Below are positions 34,163 to 45,008 of a stretch of DNA of 64,000 bases, piece after piece. Below the pieces are notes generated by a model. It did not search any database. It worked only from the letters and a program-made list of their open reading frames with translations, and was not told the DNA's origin. A program made the translations under genes and the position numbers. Location: positions 56,896,756 through 56,960,755 of the forward strand of contig CM060731.1 of assembly GCA_030704615.1 (NCBI GenBank), read 5' to 3'. This DNA comes from Takakia lepidozioides. Lineage: Eukaryota; Streptophyta; Takakiopsida; Takakiales; Takakiaceae. Within the stretch, counting starts at the first letter, position 1. Every line of letters starts with the position of its first letter.

Positions 34163-36095
34163 GTTTTGGGACTGTTTATTCAAAAGAGCGGGGCTGCAAT
34201 GAAATCGAAACTTCGTGAGACAGGAAAGAAGGGTGGAAAAAGAGTGTAAAGACAAACCTGTATAGAACCCTCTTCATGGCCTGTTCTGATGCATGCTGCT
34301 GCTCGAAGTCATAAGTGCGCGAGATGCCTCCCTCTTTGGCGACTCCCTGAAGAAGCAAGTGCCGAAGCAAGTTACTTTCAACTGGCGGACGTAGTCTTCT
34401 AGAGTATCCGTCGGTGGAGTTATAATTATCTTGTAATCATTCAGCTGCTTCTCCAGCACCAGCTGTGCCCGAGCCTCTATCTACGCAAGAACAGTTCTAC
34501 AATTCAGAGAAAAGATGTTTAAGAAGAGTAAGTGACGTTTCCCGGTGCAATGCAGATTTGCAGTGGAAATGGAAAGGGGAGAGGAAAAAAACCTGTGCCC
34601 AGTACGTGGCTTTGTGCAGCCACATATCGAGAACATGGTCACTGAATTGCTTTATGACTCCTGTTTCTTTGTTCTTCTCACTCTTCGGAAAGCAGCGGTT
34701 ATCTTTCACTATCGGGTCGGCGTTCCAATCTCAAACCATTTCACTTTCACCTCTGGCTCCACTACGGCAGTGGACAGGCGATAAAGCTTCTCCTGCATCA
34801 TTTTGGGCTTGGTGTTCACGTTCCAGTGGATCCTGACCTGATTCAAGAACTCTGGGCCAAAAGCAGGGTCGGCTATTCTGAGTTGTTTCATGAACGCGCT
34901 CATTTAATGCCTCTTCGCCACCTCCATCTCTTTGTTCATAAGATTCTTCCACTCCTTTTGAGGATCGCTCCCTTGGGGTCTTTTTTGGCATAGTACTCTG
35001 CTTTCCCTTTCTCTCCAGCCTCCGCAATCTCTTGCTGAACATTCCAGTATTCAACTTATTAGTCAACTGGTTTTATGAATGAACAAGTAGACAGAGCTAG
35101 GGAAGGAATACTTACAGCGTACATGTAGTCACAGAAAGCCTCCCTGGTGAGCTTGTACCATGTGTCAGCGGATTTGGAGGTCTCGCACTTCTTGTAAGCC
35201 TCAGCACTGATAAGGTTTTTGAAGGTGACCAGTGGCATTTGGCCCACCTTCTGTATCCTGAATAGAGTGTGGACCAAATTCGTCATCACGTGTGCACTTT
35301 CGGTTCCCCTGCAGTCCCACACAAACACTATGACTTCCTCCTTCACCAGGAAATACAAAACAGACAGAACAAATCGGAGAATTCTGATGGCATGAAGGGT
35401 GAGCATTATACTTACTTGTTGATGTCATGCATATCCGTCAGAAGTGTTGTGACGTTTCCTTTCGGATCCAGCACCATGGACGCCACAAGGTAGTGCCAGT
35501 CCTCGTCTGTGCTGTGATATTTGTTTATGATGTTCATCCAGGCCATGAAGCGGTGATTGCCATCCCAAATATAAAACATATTCCCGGAGAACACCTGTGT
35601 GGACAGTCTCCTCGAAATCTGGGCTTCAAACTCCTCGTTTACTTCTCGCCATATTGGATCCCAGCTTTTCACAATTGACTCGTCCACCAAGATCTCCTGT
35701 CCACTGGCATCGCACAAGGACGCGTAAAACACTGGAGACCCCTCTATGTATCCGTGACTAAAATCCTGCTCCAACTTGGACACATAACCAGTCAGGGCAG
35801 GTCGAACGATTGGCATTGATATTAGGCGGCAGAGAGGGATCATAATCTTGCCTCCAGGTACCTGCATAGACTTGATCACCTGCGCGGAATTGACCTTCTG
35901 GTACACGAGGACCTTTGCCGCTCTTTCTTCGTAGAAATGATCGTCTTCTTCAACAGGCTTCTCAGTCATTGCCTCCTGTTGCTGCTGCTGCTTCTCAGGC
36001 TGCAATCCTTTTCTTTTCCTCCCCTGAACCTCCCACAATTACAGCCTTTCTGTCATTCCACAGCTACATTTTCCTAATCTGGCACCTACAAGAAT

Positions 36096-37386
36096 TGAGT
36101 GTGGTGGCGCACTCACTTTTGAGAATGACAAAGGATCGGAACAGACAAACATCAATTCTCCAAAACTACACACATAACCCTCCTTTCCTATCAACCGGAA
36201 TTGAGTGCGGTGGCGCACTCATTTCTTGGACACCTTCCATGACATCTATGAAATTATGTTCATTGCAGGCACTCCATCTCTACTCAGTCAATGGCTCCTT
36301 TGTCACTTCCTCTTCCACATTGTGTGCTTCATTCTAGAGGCAGAAACTGAGTGCGCCACCACACTCAAAACTGTACAAATATATATTCAGTTAAAAACCG
36401 GATTCCAAATCAACTTTGACTTACATACTGTCTTCAAATATCTGCGAGTCCACTGTTAAAATTGAGTGCGCCACCACACTCAGTTTCCAGGGTGTTCTGA
36501 TGTTCACCCCATAACTAAAAAAGAATGCTTTCCAATTTCCACAATCATTTTCACTTTGTAGTTCATCGCAGACATCATCAAATCAACCATCTACAGGTGC
36601 TCAAAAAACTGAGTGCGGTGGCGCACTCATTTCTGGGAGCCCTCCACTCTGTCCTGCTTTCTCTTGCGAGCACACCAGGGTCTTCCACGAAGATGGTCGA
36701 CCTCACCTCAGAACTGAGTGCGCCACCGCACTCAGTTTTAAGGTTATCGTTTATGTCTACCTGAAAACTCAAAAAGAGATCTCACTTTGAATGAAACACA
36801 CTTTCTAAGTTTCGTTTCACCTCTCTCATAAGCAAACTGACCATTCTATTGTGATCCGAAACTGAGTGCGGTGGCGCACTCAGTTCTGGGAACCATCCAT
36901 TCTGTCTGCCTACTTCTGTTTTGAGTTCATTGGGGTCTTCACGTCTGTCCAAAAACATTGTCGATCACACCTCTGAATTGTGTGCGCCAACGCACTCAGT
37001 TTCCTGGTTAGACTTAATGTGATTCTCAGAACTCATAAGAGATCTCACTATGGAATAAACGCACTTTTTATCTACCGTTCACCTCAGTCAATAGCAACTC
37101 AAAGATTGCATGGAGCTTAGAAATTGAGTGCGGTGGCGCACTCAGTTCAGGGTGACCACTCCACTGTCTCTCGGACCTAAATTGTGAACATCACCTTCCT
37201 CTTTCCCTAATGCCCAAGCAATCGCCCAACATCCAGTTGAAATGAGTGCGCCACCGCACTCAGTTTCCCCGTGTCCCTCTCAGGCTTCCGTTTTAGATCC
37301 TGCTGCCTCTAAGACTTACTTATTCACCTCGGCCTACAATGGAAGTGATAGAGCTCCCCTCAAAACTGAGTGCGGTGACGCACCCA
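36096..37386. repeat. satellite of 11 hairpins with alternating spacing, intron 1 of the ParB-like gene
   Basis: Eleven 20-base palindromes start at 36096, 36202, 36348, 36463, 36610, 36715, 36863, 36979, 37125, 37243 and 37367. The consensus is TGAGTGCG, core, CGCACTCA with core GTGG or CCAC. Spacing alternates 106, 146, 115, 147, 105, 148, 116, 146, 118, 124, so the true unit is a dimer of about 255 bp with two hairpins. Sequences between hairpins are also related (for example AGAGATCTCACT at about 36776 and 37045, and TTCTGGGA-CC after several GTGG hairpins). No coding capacity. Confidence 0.92.
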
Positions 37387-37844
37387 ATTTTCAGGGGATC
37401 TCTCGTATCATGTCTATGCACTTGGTACGACAGTCAAGCGAGATTCATGCAGTTTGGGAGAAGGATTACCCTGGGTCTCATGACACCACTTCCCGATGCC
37501 TCTTCTTGCTGCGTCCTCACAGCTTCCTTTGGTGTCGCTTCTTTCTCACCGACGGTGGTGGTGTCGATGTCCATGTCATGCACAATGGTCTCCGTGGCAG
37601 TCTCCTCCCCTTCTCTTCTTCCCTCCATTTCAGGCTGGCCCGCCTCTGTGATCTGTTGTGATTCGTGGGTTGACGTATCTTGTGCAACTTGCTCATCAGT
37701 GTTTTGCAGATTGCGCAACTTTCTCATTCTGACTCGCGCGTTTTTCCTCTCTCTCGCACTCGTGAAGTAAAGGGACTGCCTTCTACATCTTCTTACTATG
37801 TCTTCTCTCTCACTCCCGCAGCTCTTTAGCTTGACTAACAACAA

Positions 37845-38306
37845 TAGAGAAAGTAAGGAACCCTCTAAAGCCGTCAGTTATGCATGTGGTTAAGGACGTG
37901 CGTGTCTACCTTCTAACCCCCCAAATGGATCGATCTCACTGGCTGCGGTTTATTGGGCGCCCCTAATGCCATCAATAAGGCCATTTTCTTCAAATGTGGA
38001 TGTTTTGTGATTTGGATGAAATATTGCGCACATGAGGCATGCCATCGCCCTATCATACACGGATTTTGCCTTCTTCAAAACGAAAACATATATAACGTCA
38101 GGAACGCCATGTCCGCGTTCATCCGGCTTCGGATATTTCCCGGGTTTGGCACTCAATGCACTGTCCGGGTTCACGTTGTGGAACGCCGCAAAACGCAAAT
38201 TGGATTGCCATATCCAAGACGGCGCCGTCTTTTCCCGGTGGTGTGACACTGACAAAATAGACAGTTTTGTTCCCTTCTCCATCAATTTGGCAACTGCCCA
38301 ACTGTT
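37845..38306. promoter_or_regulatory. divergent intergenic region between ParB-like and MULE-like genes
   Basis: About 460 bp separates the two head-to-head genes. Frames that could extend either gene exist: plus 38032-38346 (KRKLDCHIQDGAVFSRWCD) and minus 38285-37950 (VPDVIYVFVLKKAKSVYDR). The true starts are therefore uncertain and the shared promoter is inferred from layout only. Confidence 0.35.
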
Positions 38307-41300
38307 TTGGCGATGTGGTTCAATACCCTTGACCGTTATTGGTTAATGTGTGGGGCCAGTTGTACAACTGCCTCTTGTCTTAGCAAACACTTTTGGGATT
38401 TGGCAATCGCCTCTGGAAGGTTTTTACCTGTCCATGTCGCACAGTTGTATTGGTACTCACCATCGTATGTTCACCACATGGCTTCTCCTAATGACGTGGC
38501 CTTCGCCGAGTTTCAGTATACTGAAGAACCTTGCCCTTTCACTGCCGCGGTTGAAGATGATGGTTTTGCTGTGGTGGAGGAGCACGTTCTGGCAGCAAGG
38601 TTCAAGCTTGACATTGGTTGTGTTTTTGTCGAGAAAGAGATCTATGACTTGGAGGGAAACGTTCAAAGAACATTGTTCCAGAAACCGCACGTTGCACAGA
38701 AACACAAGGAATGGAGAGTTCTTCTTGGAAAATATCATGTGTTCCGAAGTGAAAGCAGACAATCCGGTGGCTCCATTGTGACTCCTGGGACAGCTGCCTC
38801 TGTCGTTCAAGGAAAGCGGCATGTGACTATGTAGCAGGATGACACCACTTCAACAACTTTTGTGACACTGTCGGATTCCTCGGATGATGAATTGGCGGAA
38901 ATACTGGCTCCCATGAACAGTCTTCCTGAAGGGGACGTCGATGTTCAGGAAATCGTTAGTGTCATCCCACATCTGAAAGCATTGTCAGGAAAACCAGGAT
39001 CAAAAAACGAGATCGCAGGGATACTGTGGGATTCATTCGCAACAAAAAGGGTTCCTTTCCTTCCACCTTCCTTCGACGGTGACATCCTCTTTGAACTGAA
39101 TCCACCAACTTGTGCTGGGGGCCTCTCAGGTCTCTTGCAAGGAATGGATAAAAAGCATGACGGCCATCCATGGTGCAGAACCAAAACGTCCAATATCCAC
39201 AACGATGTAAACTTGACATTCAGAAGGAGCGTTTGTGTGGGGCATCTGAGATGTGTGAATGCAAGTTGCCTCCGTTTCATGAAGAGCGGTGCTAAAAATG
39301 AGAGTGAGTAGGAAGGACTCTCCGACAATCCTTTTATCCCAGGTTGTGCCCCACCGTCTGCCAGTACATTTGTTTGTAAGTTCTGCAAGGTGGCCCCCTC
39401 CTGCATTGCACATTGCCCTGCTCGCATGTACTACGTTACTCACCGTTGCAAAACCATGACTCGAGCCTACATTCATTTTGGGACTCACGACCATCCTGTC
39501 TCACGGCGATTGCAGAGATAGTGTTTTGTTGGCGCGTGGGCTTGTCGTGGAGGAGTTTGCAAAGTCCCCTTCAGCCAAACCATCTACCATAGCGCTGGCT
39601 GCCAGCAAAAGTTTCCTAGAGAGGCACATTCTGGGGCAAGGAAGCGAATCCAGCTCAAGACTTGAGGGGGCGTCTTTGGATGCAATGATGGATCACTTCT
39701 CCATGTTGAGCTCTCCCAATATTAGGAATCAGGTGAATGCATTGAGAGTGCGCGGTGGAAATATAGGGTCCATCGACAACATTATGGAGCTCAAGCGAAT
39801 AAGTCAATATGACTTTATCCAATCTAGCGTCTTCCCGGGTCAGGGGTCTTCAAAGGTTTACTTGTTCAAGATGTCTACGGTGGGCGAGGGCAGTGGCATC
39901 AGCCTGGCCAGACGTATGCAACCAGGGGGGGATCTGGAGAAAGCCTGGATGATGTTCGATCATTGCAAACGAGTGAAGGGCTGGACAACCATGTCTTGCC
40001 ATGTTTACGACCCAAACTACCAAAGAATAATGACAATTGCCATATGTGACATGCAGTCTGAAGATACAGAGTCCCAGATGATAATGTGGAATTGTTTGCT
40101 TTCAGTCATGGAGTCCAATGGACATACATACATAAATTTCAACGGGTTTATGGCAGATAGTGCACATGCTAACTTCAATGTTGTGCGCCGAGTTTTTGGA
40201 TCTGGTGATCCAAAGGTACCTTTGCCTAATAGGGAGCGCACATGTCTATTCCACTAGACTCAGTCCCTGCAGAAACATACGAAGAGGTGCATCAGAAGAA
40301 ATCTACAGGCGGAGCACATGAGGCTCTGCTTCATGTACAATAATGCGACTATAATGGAAGAGGCTGAGACCATGTACCAGACAATGAGAGCATGGTGGTT
40401 CTCGTCAGGGGCTACTGATCAGGACGGTGTCAAAGAATTGGAAGACTGGTTGGTCTTCTGGCACTTCAGATACAGGCAATGGGGGGCTTTCATGACTACT
40501 GTAAGCTGCCTTTCACCTCTGCAATCCCTTGTATGTGCCCAGTTTCTTTCCTTGTTCCCAGAACAGTCCGCGCTTGCATGAATGACGCTCTTTTATTTTC
40601 CTTTCATTGGACATGTCTCTTGAGGACATTGCGGACATGTCGTTCTGCAACCTGGCAGAAAGCGTTCACGTCGCCTGGAAGCAGCAATCTGGCAAAGCAG
40701 GAAGAGATCTATACATTGCTACAACAGATGATCTGGTACGAGCTCTAACCCAGCAAACAAGATATTGTGACTTCCTCAGGGGGCGATGTGGGGGCAAGGG
40801 ACCAGATACATCAGAGTTGATGCTGAGGGCTGCAAGAAGGTTCGAGGATCCAACGAAGATGGCAAAGGCAGTGAACAGGTGCACAATGGGCTCGCTTCTC
40901 CAATCAAGGGAGCCCCATCTGGAAGGAGAGGAAAGGTTTGGGACTTGCAAACGCAAGCTAAATACACCTCCAGGATCAGATGGGGATTCACATCGCCATG
41001 ACAGAGACAACTTCTCTGTACCCAAGATTTCTCTACTACAAAGCATGGCGTCCAGTAGGAAAGAGGCTGCTGGTGCATCCTCTTCCACAGAGACCTGTCC
41101 TCTACCTGCAACCCCTGTAATTGCGGGTTTCAGCAGGATCACAGGGGGGCAGTGCAGGAGTCACCTTGTGCTGACTCCAAATGGCACATCGAGCGAACAA
41201 CTCCAAGGTCTAGAGTTGGTTGCGCTGCAGTGAGGGCCATTAGTTATGAAAAGTGTAAGTCCAGGATAGCCAAAGGCTCAACAGGTACTCCAGCTCCGAC

Positions 41301-41993
41301 GTTCATAGGTTTGATTCGGCCATATATGTCAAAGGAGTCGAAGACGCACAAATTCTGGTTCTGCCCGGATGATATGGCTCGCTGTGTGAATGGTACCATC
41401 CGCGACTCCTGCATTGCTAAGCCTCCCCCACCCACCATTTGGCCAGTGCGGTTGGGAACCTCCCTAACAGCACTGCAGATTGCAGGCAAAGTTGGAGGAC
41501 GCCGGCTTTCGTCTGCACCAATCTGTGGCGTCGACTCTCTGGCCTTGCTGCTATGGTGCCTCCTCCAGACGATACTTCGCATCCCACGAGAAGGAATGGC
41601 AAAACAGTGCATCGGGTGGTTTCGGGGCCTGATCACGATGCGAAGGTGGAATCGGCCAGACTACTTCAAGCTCGGGTAACAGGAACTATGGAAGTACCTT
41701 CACCTGGGTATGGACGGGTTTATACTTTGGTCACATCTGGGTCTGTATTGCACGACAGGGCCTATCAGGTGACGGTGGGGAATTTTCCAGGGTGTACCTG
41801 TCCCGACTTCGTGTGCATGCGTGAGGAAGCTCTAGGAAAGAGAAGGAAATGGGTTCCCTACAAACATCTTTACTACATCTTTTTGCGCATGATGTATTGT
41901 GATTCCAAAAGAGACCAAATCATTCATCAGGCGACACTTGGTCCTGGTGAGGTACGGACACTTTTGCAGCGAGACATTAGCAATATCGAGTAG
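38307..41993 (+). pseudogene. MULE-like transposase with SWIM finger, decayed
   Basis: A large Mutator-like transposase. Landmarks in order: an acidic N-terminal region; a Cys/His segment near 39370-39500 (CKFCK, CIAHC, RAYIHFGTHDHPV) like the DNA-binding fingers of FAR1/MULE proteins; a DDE-type core near 39860-40200 (MTIAICDMQSED, then FMADSAHANF with the second aspartate); a helical region with WWFSSGATD and VFWHFRYRQWG; a donor GTAAGC at 40501 and a further exon from about 40607; finally a SWIM-like CTCPDF (41793) and KWVPYKHLYYIF. The third zinc ligand is Tyr (TAC 41859-41861) where Cys is expected. Breaks: TAG 38832-38834, TAG 39309-39311, frameshift near 39500, TAG 40255-40257 replacing Trp in FHWTQSL, and frameshifts between 41140 and 41560. 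Related fragments lie at 58.5-59.2 kb. Divergent partner of the ParB-like gene. Confidence 0.8.
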
Positions 41994-42147
41994 TGTTGCA
42001 TATGTTGCGATTTTTCGCAATGTCGGAAAGGTCTGCCTTGTTTGTAGAACATGTATACTCAGTTCTTAAATCTAGACAAGCAGACGATGTCTCATTATGA
42101 AAGGTAGTTTATTTTTTCATCGGGTTTGGTTAACGAGCCTCTAAAAT

Positions 42148-42167
42148 TGAGTGCGTCATCACACACC
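42148..42167. repeat. stray hairpin-family motif after the MULE-like gene
   Basis: TGAGTGCGTCATCACACACC retains the left arm of the 36-37 kb hairpin and a decayed right arm. It lies 155 bp after the SWIM-finger exon, so the motif occurs at both ends and in the middle of the ParB/MULE locus. Confidence 0.55.
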
Positions 42168-42194
42168 ACTTCTACCCCCACCCCCAATATTACC

Positions 42195-43480
42195 CCGGGC
42201 AAAAAAAAAAAAAAAAAAACCTTTTTTTTGTTCGCGGGCCTGCCAAACATGGACAAGTGTCAGTATGAAAGCTCATTTTATTTTTTCACGGCCTCTACAG
42301 AAGCATTGCGTAAATGAGCTTCATGATGACCATCTGTTTTTTTTTCCACTTCTTCTTGAATAACAGGCACCTGAACAAGTTTCACAATGACAGCTCATTT
42401 GTTTTCCACGTCCTCTATACAAACAAACCCTAAATAAGCATTTATGATGACCATATGATTTTTTTTTCACCTCTTCTTCAATGACAGAAACCTGAAAGAA
42501 GTTTGACAATGATAGAGCTCAAGTTAACAGAAACCTTAAGAAGTTTGACAATGGTAGAGCTCAAGTTTTGTTTTCACCTCTTCTTCACAAACAATCCCTA
42601 ATTTATTCCCTAAATAAGCATTCATGATGACCATCTGGTTTTTTTTTCACCTCTTCTTCAATAACAAAAACCTGAAGAAGTTTGACAATGATAGAGCTCA
42701 ACTTTTTTATCACCTCTTCTTCACAAACAAACCCTAAATAAGCATTCATGATGACCATCTAATATTTTTTTCACCTCTTCTTCAATAACAGAAACCTTAA
42801 CAAGTTTGAGAATGATCAATTTTTTCACCTCTTCTTCACAAACAAACCCTATACAAGCATTCATGATGACCATCTGATTTTTTTTTCACCTCTTCTTAAA
42901 TAACAGAATCCTAAACAAGTTTCACAAGGATAGCTCAATGTTTTTTCTTACCTCTTCTTCACAAAGACACCCTAAATAAGCAATCACAATGACCATGTGT
43001 TTTTTTTTCACCTCATCTTCAATAACACAAACCTGAACAAGTTCCACAATAAACTGCTCATTTTGTTACACATCTTCTTCACAAACAAAGCCTAAATAAT
43101 CTTGAAGATGGTCATTTGTTAAATTTTCACCTCATCTACATTAATAAAAACCATTGCCTGTTTCACAATGAGTGGTCATATTTTGGGGCCTGTTCTTGCC
43201 CGTCCTAATTATTTTAATCCTCTCCTTCAATATTTCATCCATCCATCATCCATCCACCATGGATGAAATACTGGAAACGTCAGATAGCTTGACAATGAGC
43301 ATCCAAACTTTTCTTGCCTCTTGTTCATGCAAGAATCCCTAAGTAAGATTCATGATGACTCACCCAACCTTTTTTTTCACCTCTTCTTCAATAAGAAAAG
43401 GTCCTCAGTAAGTTTCACAATGACCATTCCATTTTTTCTATACCTCTTTTTTTAAGCACTATAACTGCTTCCACGACAAT
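42195..43480 (+). repeat. T-rich tandem repeat array, mixed units of about 60-130 bp
   Basis: Repeated blocks TTTTTTCACCTCTTCTTCA, AACAAACCCTAAATAAGCAT, TCATGATGACCATCTG and AACCTGAACAAGTTTCACAATGA recur about ten times. The array starts after a poly-A/poly-T tract at 42200-42230 and becomes diffuse after 43150. No coding capacity. Confidence 0.85.
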
Positions 43481-43612
43481 AGGACCTTCTCTAAACAGAG
43501 GACTCGGGTATGGGGCCTGCTTCTTCCTCCACTAAACCCTTGGGCTCACGCTTAGAGGGCAAAACGTGAGTCGAGCTCCTGGGCTCACGCGGCTAGGCCG
43601 TAGTTGCATTCT

Positions 43613-43972
43613 CCCACCAGCTCCGCTCGTCATTGTACATTGAGAAAAGCCACACCTTGCGATCGCGGTTGTCCCACCATCGTGCACGCCTTCATGCCCC
43701 GATTCTAGGTCTTGAGTCCCTGTCTGCCCCCTATCCCACCAGCTCCGCTCGTCATTGTACATTGAGAAAAAGCCACACCTTTCTATCGCGGTTGTCCCAC
43801 CAATCGTGCACACCTCCATGCCCCGATTCTAGGTCTTGAGTCCCTGTCTGCCCCTATCCCACCAGCTCCGCCCATCGTCTCTCATGATCAGACTCGACAC
43901 TATAAGAAAACAAACACAGCTTTGTCATGTTTGTCTCTCACGATCAAACTCGACACAAAGAAAACAAACAGA
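43613..43972 (+). repeat. tandem repeats, 122-124 bp unit then a shorter unit
   Basis: CCCACCAGCTCCGCTCGTCA begins units at about 43613 and 43736, with a third partial at 43859. Each carries TTGTACATTGAGAAAA, GCGGTTGTCCCACCA and CCCCGATTCTAGGTCTTGAG. Downstream, TCTC-CGATCA-ACTCGACAC with AAGAAAACAAACA occurs twice (about 43879 and 43933). Confidence 0.85.
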
Positions 43973-44089
43973 TGCCACAGTGGCAGGGAAGACAAAAAAA
44001 ACGCTGAGTCCCCTCTACTCATGACTGGATGGATGAATGTAGCGATAGATGGATGGATATTGGGTTTTCCATCAACACACAAACCACTA

Positions 44090-44627
44090 AAGTTTTTCAT
44101 GTATCACCGTAGAAGTAATACCAATCACTGGTGTGTATGTAATCACTCACGCGTAACCACTGGCCGAGTGGTTCCAGTTACTAAATGGTTTGTAACCACT
44201 CACACTACACCACTCTCAAAGTGGTACCAATCAATGGGGGTCTTTAACACTCCATATCTACGTATACTATCCCCGTCCACGTGGAATAATATAATTCATA
44301 ATTAAAATATATTTCGAAATGATAAATCTTAAATAAAAATTAAATTATAACACGTGGAGTAGCAAGTGGTTTCAATCACCTCCCAGCACTCAGGTGTCTT
44401 CAACCACTCACAACCCACCACAGAAGTGGTACCAATCACTCACGTGTATGTTACCACTCACAAGTGCCCACTTAAAGAGTGGTTCCAGTTACAAAAGGGT
44501 CTTAACCACTCACATTCCACCACTGTGCAAGTGGTACCAATCACTGGGGGGTCTTTAACCACTCCAGATCTACGTATACTATCCTCGTCCACGTGGAATA
44601 ATATATTTTGAAATGATAAAAATCTTT

Positions 44628-44676
<49 letters not shown>

Positions 44677-45008
44677 CACGTGGAGTAGACAGTGGTTTCA
44701 ACCACTTCCCATCACCGAGGTGTCTTTAACCACTCATAATTTATCACTGTACCCGTCCATGTCGGATATTATCATTATTAATATAAATATTTGACCAAAT
44801 GTTGAATAATAAAATATAAAATTAAATATTACTCGTGGATTACTCAGTGGTTGAAACCACTTCCAACCACTCCATATGATGCCACCGTGGCATTTCATCA
44901 GAATTAACCACTGGCCAGTGGTTACCATTACTTGGAGTGATTCATAGAGTGGTAAAAGACAAGAGTGGTTAAGGGGGCCAGTGCTTATTCCCCGTTTTCC
45001 TTCTAGTG
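44090..45008 (+). mobile_element. CACTA-like element, half A (terminus at 45008)
   Basis: Dense ACCACTC / GAGTGGT motifs in both orientations look like CACTA subterminal repeats. The right end reads CGTTTTCCTTCTAGTG (44993-45008), that is CACTAGAAGGAAAACG on the other strand, a typical CACTA terminus. The same terminus closes half B at 49164. An (AT)n tract lies at about 44632-44674. No transposase is present. The left end at about 44090 is an inferred rearrangement break. Confidence 0.7.
44632..44674. repeat. AT microsatellite
   Basis: About 20 AT dinucleotides, inside the CACTA-like half A. Confidence 0.95.

Larger units (their letters stand above)
33330..37844 (-). pseudogene. multi-exon gene with ParB-like motif, decayed
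   Basis: Exons read on the minus strand: 37844-37468 (charged N terminus, ends MRPR at a GTAATC donor), about 36031-35418 (starts GRKRKGLQPEK; a ParB/sulfiredoxin-like segment with DGNHRFMAWM and then YHSTDEDWHYLVASMVLD), about 35360-35115 (VIVFVWDCRGTESAHVM), 35050-34580, 34459-34260 and 33930-33316. The GNHRFMAW signature resembles the nucleotide/DNA-binding loop of ParB-like proteins; the match is from memory and modest. Damage is clear: frameshifts near 34925, 34715 and 34385, an in-frame TAA just before 34903 and an in-frame TGA near 33728. The C-terminal exon is Lys/Pro-rich (KPRKDKGKGKVKG). Intron 1 holds the hairpin array at 36.1-37.4 kb. Divergent from the MULE-like gene at 38.3 kb, with which it may form one mobile unit. 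Activity as written is unlikely. Confidence 0.55.

Noticed and set aside
36096-37386. Regular repeat-spacer pattern resembling a CRISPR array
   Set aside because: Spacers are related to each other, spacing alternates between two long lengths, there are no cas genes, and the context is a plant intron.
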